This document shows, piece after piece, positions 38,905 through 44,900 of a DNA stretch of 64,000 nucleotides. The stretch is from Mixophyes australis (taxonomy: Eukaryota; Chordata; Amphibia; Anura; Limnodynastidae). Each line of letters begins with the position of its first letter. Position 1 is the stretch's first letter. The position numbers and the translations under genes were made by a program. Below the pieces are notes generated by a model that searched no databases, was not told the origin of the DNA, and saw only the letters and a list, made by a program, of their open reading frames with translations. The stretch lies in the NCBI GenBank assembly GCA_036250195.1, contig JAVHZZ010000003.1, positions 345,776,875 through 345,840,874 of the forward strand, given 5' to 3'.

Positions 38905-41900
38905 TTTTTAACATTATTATAAAGCAAAAGCAAAAGTCAGACAATTAAACCTGTGAGAAAAGGACTTTGCTATAATTGTGTTCACGTTGTAAGTCTATTT
39001 ATGACCAATGCTATGGTTCATTCTTTACTAATCTCTTCTTTAACACAGCTAGAGAATATCTTATCACTTGGATTTCAAAACAAGTTCTACAGCCTACAGT
39101 TTAAGGATTCCCCCAAAGAAGGATCATTTGAATATAGGATTAATGTCTCCAGCGATACCCCACATTGGTTTGTAAAGGATTATTTAACTCGAGTTTACAG
39201 TTACTATCAGTTCAACAAATCTTCAGTTGAAGGTAATTATTCTTCTTTTATTAGTTCGCTTATTATTTTGTTGTGTCAGTTTTAGACAAGCTACTCAAAG
39301 TCAGCAAACAATATCATTGTAAAGATATTTTTTTAAGAGGGTCATGTTGCAAGTATCCTGGTGAAAACCCCCAATCTGGCCAGGGGTCATCAGATTTAGG
39401 TCACCTCATTATGAGCATAGAAACAGGCAACAGACACAGTTCTCAGGGTGCCCGTGAGATGTAGAAGGGTATTAGTCACTTGGATGAATTTAAGGTGCAG
39501 GGTTAGGAGCAATGTTTGATGTAGGGTGGGATACAGGGTGAGGAGCAGGGGGAGGTGCAGGCTTAGGTGCAGTGTTGGGAGAAAGGCGAGGAGCAGGGTA
39601 AGGAGCAGGGGGAGGTGCAGTGTTAGGAGCAGGGGGAGGTGCAGGGTGGGGTACAGGGTGAGGAGCATGCTGAAGAGCAGGGTTAGGAGCAGGGGGAGGT
39701 GCAGAGTTAGGAGAAGGGAGAGGAGTAGGGTGAGGAGCATGGTAAAATGCAGGGTTAGGAGCAGGGTGATGTGCAAGTTAAGGTGCAGGGTTATGAGCAT
39801 TGTAAGGTGCATGGTAAGGTGCTGGGTTAGGAGCAGAGTGAGGTGCAGGGTTAGGAGCTGGGTAAGGTACATGGTTAAGAACCAGGTAAGGTGCAGGGTT
39901 CGGAGCAGAGTGAGGTGCAGGATAAGGTGCAGGGTTAGGAGCAGGGTAAGGTGAAGGGTTAGGAGCGGAGTGAGGTGCAGGGTTAGCAGCATGGTAGAGT
40001 GCACGGTTAAGAGACGGGTAAAGAGCAGGGTTCGGTGCAGGGTTAGGAGCAGGGTTCGGTGCAGATTTAGCAGCAGAGCGAGGTGCAGGGTCAGCAGCAT
40101 AGTAGTGTGCACGGTTAAGAGAAGGATAAGGTGCAGGGTTAGGAGAAGGGTTCGGTGCAGGATAAGGTGCAGGGTTAGGAGCAGGGTTCGGTGCAGAGTG
40201 AGGTGCAGAGTTAGGAGCACAGTGAGGTGCAGAGTTAGAAGCAGAGTGAGGTGCAGGGGGAGGTGCAGGGTTAGGAGCAGGGGGTGGAGCAGGGTGGGGT
40301 GCAGGGTGAGGAGCATGGTAAGATGCAGGGTGATGTGCAAGGTAAGGTGCAGGGTTAGGAGCAGAGTGAGGTGCAGGGTTAGGAGCAGGGTAAGGTGCAT
40401 GGTTAATAGCCAGGTAAGGTACAGGGTTAGAAGCAGAGTAAGGTGCATGGCTAAGAGCCGGATAAGGTGCAGGGTAAGGAGCAGGGTTCAGTGCAGGGTT
40501 TGGAGCAGAGTGAGGTGCAGGATAAGGTGCAGGGTAAGGAGCAGGGTAAGGTGAAGGGTTAGGAGCAGAGTGAGGTGCAGGGTTAGCAGCATGGTAGAGT
40601 GCACGGTTAAGAGACGTGTAATGAGCAGGGTAAGGTGCAGGGATAGGAGCGGGGGTTCAGTGCAGAGTGAGGTGCAGAGTTAGGAGCAGAGTGAGGAACA
40701 GGGTCAGCAGCATGGTAGTGTGCACGGTTAAGAGCCGGGTAAGGTGCAGGGTTAGGAGAAGGGTTCGGTGCAGGGTAAGGAGCAGAGTTAGGAGCAGGGT
40801 TCGGTGCAGGGTAAGGTGCAGGGTTAGGAGCAGGGTTCGGTGCAGAGTAAGGTGCAGGATTTGGAGCAGAGTGAGGTGCAGGGTCAGCAGCATGGTAGTG
40901 TGCACAGTTAAGAGCCCGGTAAAGGTGCAGGGTTAGGAGAAGGGTTCGGTGCAGGGTAAGGTGTTAGGAGCAGGGCCAAACCACTTTGTTTCTAGTAGTC
41001 CCTGGACTGCGAGGGCTTGTACAGATATCATTGCTTAAGTGTACAGTGCAGGTGGTACAGTATGACATCACTGACCACATACATACATGGAAAATAAGAG
41101 CACACCTTCCTTTTTTCACTGTAACACTTTATAAAGTACAGCAAGCCAGAACCATATATGCACCTTTAACTTGTGAATAGAGAAGGATTTTAGTTTGCTG
41201 TGTATGCGGTCAGTGTACTTCAGCAGAGATATGAAACATCTACACAAAACAAACAACTTAATAGATATAGTATGATACAAATACACACAGACAGTAGTTG
41301 CAATATATAATGTATTGTGTTGACATTTCTTAAAACTAAAGATGGCAACATTATACACATTATAATCTGATCATTCAATCAATCAGTTTTTATTAAAAAA
41401 AAATATTAAAACGTTGTCACTCTTGGGGGGGACAATCCAATACGATCAATAATAGGATCATTGTCTGTGGAAAATTTTCATTCGGCTAGATTTTGATTGA
41501 CATACAGTATGTGTATCGTAATTGTGCAATTAACAATCGTACAACTCTCCTACGTTATCCATGTGCGAAAAATACCTCTACCTGAAGATTACAATTGCAA
41601 TGAGTGTGTGAAGTGATTAGTCATAATTAAATAAATAATCTGATTAAAAAGAATCCGATTAAACATAAGAATCTATCTGCTTCAAGTTTATAATGAAAAA
41701 CAATTATGTGTAAGTGGTGATGTAACAATGTTCACATTTTTATTTTTACATGTACTTTATATTTAGATGTCAACGAATGTGCCGCTAATGAGCAGAACTG
41801 CAGCAGCTCGGCAGTATGTGAGAACACATATGGTGGATACAAATGTGTCTGTAATTCAAGTGCAAAACTGGAAGGGAACCACTGTGTGTCTGGTAATGGA

Positions 41901-44900
41901 ACTTCTTCTATTCAATCTTGCTAAATTTATTTATCAAAAATACTAAAATATTGATCTATTTTGCTAAAAAAATATATGCAAAAAAATAAAAAAATCTATC
42001 AAGTAGTTGGCATTCCAGACTAGGGTGCACATTCTGCTGCCTAGGGCGGCAACTTCATACATCCAACAGTCCCGATGTAGGTGGGACAGTCCCGATTTGA
42101 GGGCTCTGTTCCACCATCCCCATCAGGACAGCTTTGTCCTGGTTGATGGGACGGTTGGGGGAGATTCTGTTGACTGCAGTGGTGAACGGATACTGTGTAC
42201 ACGGTAATGAAGGGGTTTGTAGGACAGAACGGGGAGCTTCAGAAGTGCTAAGGATGCCCCAGGGATAGGGCAGGTGCTTAGGATTGGGAGGTATGCAACT
42301 GAGATTACACATTATCTCACCCGTTATACACACTTCCACATGAGATCTGTGCCCTTTAAAGCACACATATTGTAATGTTTATAAAACACCCTTTTCCCTG
42401 AGCTACAGGGCATAATTAATTAAGGCACGCAAATGCCAATATCATCATCATCATCATAATTTATTTATATATAGCGCCACTGATTCCGCAGCGCTGTACA
42501 GAGAACTCACTCACATCAGTCCCTGCCCCATTGGAGCTTACAGTCTAAATTCCCTAACATACACACACAGACTAGGGTCAATTTTTATAGCAGCCAATTA
42601 ACCTACCAGTATGTTTTTGGAGTGTGGGAGGAAACCGGAGCACCCGGAGGAAACCCACGCAAACACGGGGATAACATACAAACTCCACACAGATAAGGCC
42701 ATGGTCGGGAATTGAACTCATGACCCCAGCGCTGTGAGGCAGAAGTGCTAACCACTTAGCCACCGTGCAGTATTGTGCCATACTTTGCGTAACATCGCTC
42801 TGTGCATGCTCAGGAATGAACCGTATACCAGAGAACGCAGCAACGTCCAATTCATCTTTGAGCACTGAGGACCATTGCTACAACCTACTATTTCAGTGGC
42901 AGAAGGGGGAGGAGTCTGGGAGTACGCCCTTTGTCAATGTACAGTAAGGACGTGCCAAGCTCCAGCGCACACAGCAGCGTCTGATTCAAGCTTTGGGCAT
43001 CTCTGAGATATGTGATTTTCAGTCGTGTCTCTTGCACCAGCTACAGGTCTAGTGTAAGTGCTTGTTACTAGTGATGACGGCAGTGTATGCATGCTAGAAC
43101 GTGCCTCCACCTGAATCTAATTCTGGGATTCACAGTATCTTAGGTTACAAGTACCAGGGATGCAGAAAGTTCTTCCTCCCCTATATCGCTTCCTTCATTA
43201 TAATAAACCACGCTGATAGAATGTATACTGAAGAAAACTTTAAGAATTTTGTACAGTATCTATAATTTCTAGAAGACTAAAGTAAAAATTGATTATGTTA
43301 CATAAATAAGTATAACAGATGAAAACTGAGCTGTTTTTATAAACACACAGCATATCCAATTGATGATAGACAGCTATCTATCCTCCTATATATACACTCA
43401 ATTGAGCAAATTTAATAATGTTCAATTTAAAATACAAGTAGTTAGTTAATTCATTTGCTGCGCTCTAAACATATGCACATGTTCAGAGGATGGGGAAGGC
43501 ATTTAACGATCCACACAGAAAATCGTTACAGATAGTCCATACATATAAGTTTATCTTCCTTCCTTATCGTTAGTTATCAGGTTTAATTTACTGAAGAGTT
43601 AACTACATTGTTCTCATTACTAATATTTTACCTTCTCTGTCAAGGTGATAAATATTAATCTCCGGTGTTAATTATTTCTGTGGCAAATTTATAGATATAC
43701 GTCCTCTAATATTATTCACTCCTTTTGGTGCATTGAGTAAAAGACACTCCAAGAACATATCGCTAGTTAATTATATGATACTTATGGATCCAAACATTTA
43801 TACTGTCTTTTAAATTGATAATGGGTATTACTATGAAATCAGTTAGTCCAGACAAATACTACTACTTGCTAGAGCAGTTACTCAGTTTCTGTTAAATATA
43901 TTTTTATTGTCTTTTTCATCCATACATTTAAAACAACACTTATCTGTATGCAAATACGGTGATTACATGTCTTCAAAGGTTTCTTAAAAATCTTTTGTTA
44001 CTACTCATAAATATCCCCTAGAGCATCCTCTTTAAACTCCTTGCCCTCACCTAAAAGCCCCTCTCCCACTCCACTGCCCCTTATATCTCCAACCTCCTCT
44101 CCATTCACACTCCCACCTGTTCCCTACGCCTATTGCTCCCTGAGAATGCTACTTCAGATGACCTTATTATAGGCACCAGATGCAGGCAGGGCCGGTGCTA
44201 GGGTCCATGGCGCCCTAGGCATTTTTACAAAATCGGAGCCCCCCCCCCCCCCCCCCCCCGCAAAAATCGGCGCCCTCCTCCCTCCTCCCCCCTCACCCCG
44301 TCTTTCCTTACCTTGTCTCACCACCGCCGCCTCTCTGCTCCGTCTCCTCCCCTCCCCTCCACTCACTGACACTAGTGAGTGGAGGGGAGGAGACGGAGCA
44401 GAGAGGCGGCGGTGGTGAGCAATAGCCTCTTCCCCCCTCCCCGTGCATCTGAATGCTGTGCGGCGGCCGTGACAGGTATGGTCAGCGGTCGCCGCACAGT
44501 TTTAAAGTCATTTACCATTCTGTGGTGCCCTCCAGAGCCCGGCGCCCTAGGCAAGTGCCTAACCTTGCCTAATGGGAGCGCCGGGCCTGGATGCAGGGAC
44601 AACCACCAATCAGAGAGCACAGCAATACATATAGTTTCATCAGCTGGTCCTATCTCTGGCGAAAGGGAAGCACAACTGGTTCTCATATTCTGTACATGCA
44701 TAAAGCAATGCACTGCACACAAGTACGTTTTGTCATATTAAGTACCTGTCGCTAGAACTTGAACAAAACATATGAAATAAATTATTTTAATATGAGTTAC
44801 AAACATACCATCGCCCTCGGTCAATAACGTATCCTGCAAAAGCCTGGACTGCATCGGAATTAAATCAATTTCTGTCTCCCTGACTATAACACCAGTTTAC

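Noticed and set aside
39396..40448. 350-codon open frame on the minus strand and long plus-strand frames across the same region
   Set aside because: It is a 12-bp repeat, so all copies keep the same frame on both strands. The composition is only L/H/T or R/V/S/C and there is no splice or start context.
44372..44741. Overlapping frames of about 120 codons on both strands
   Set aside because: They overlap the hAT-type MITE at 44187-44589; palindromic non-coding DNA.
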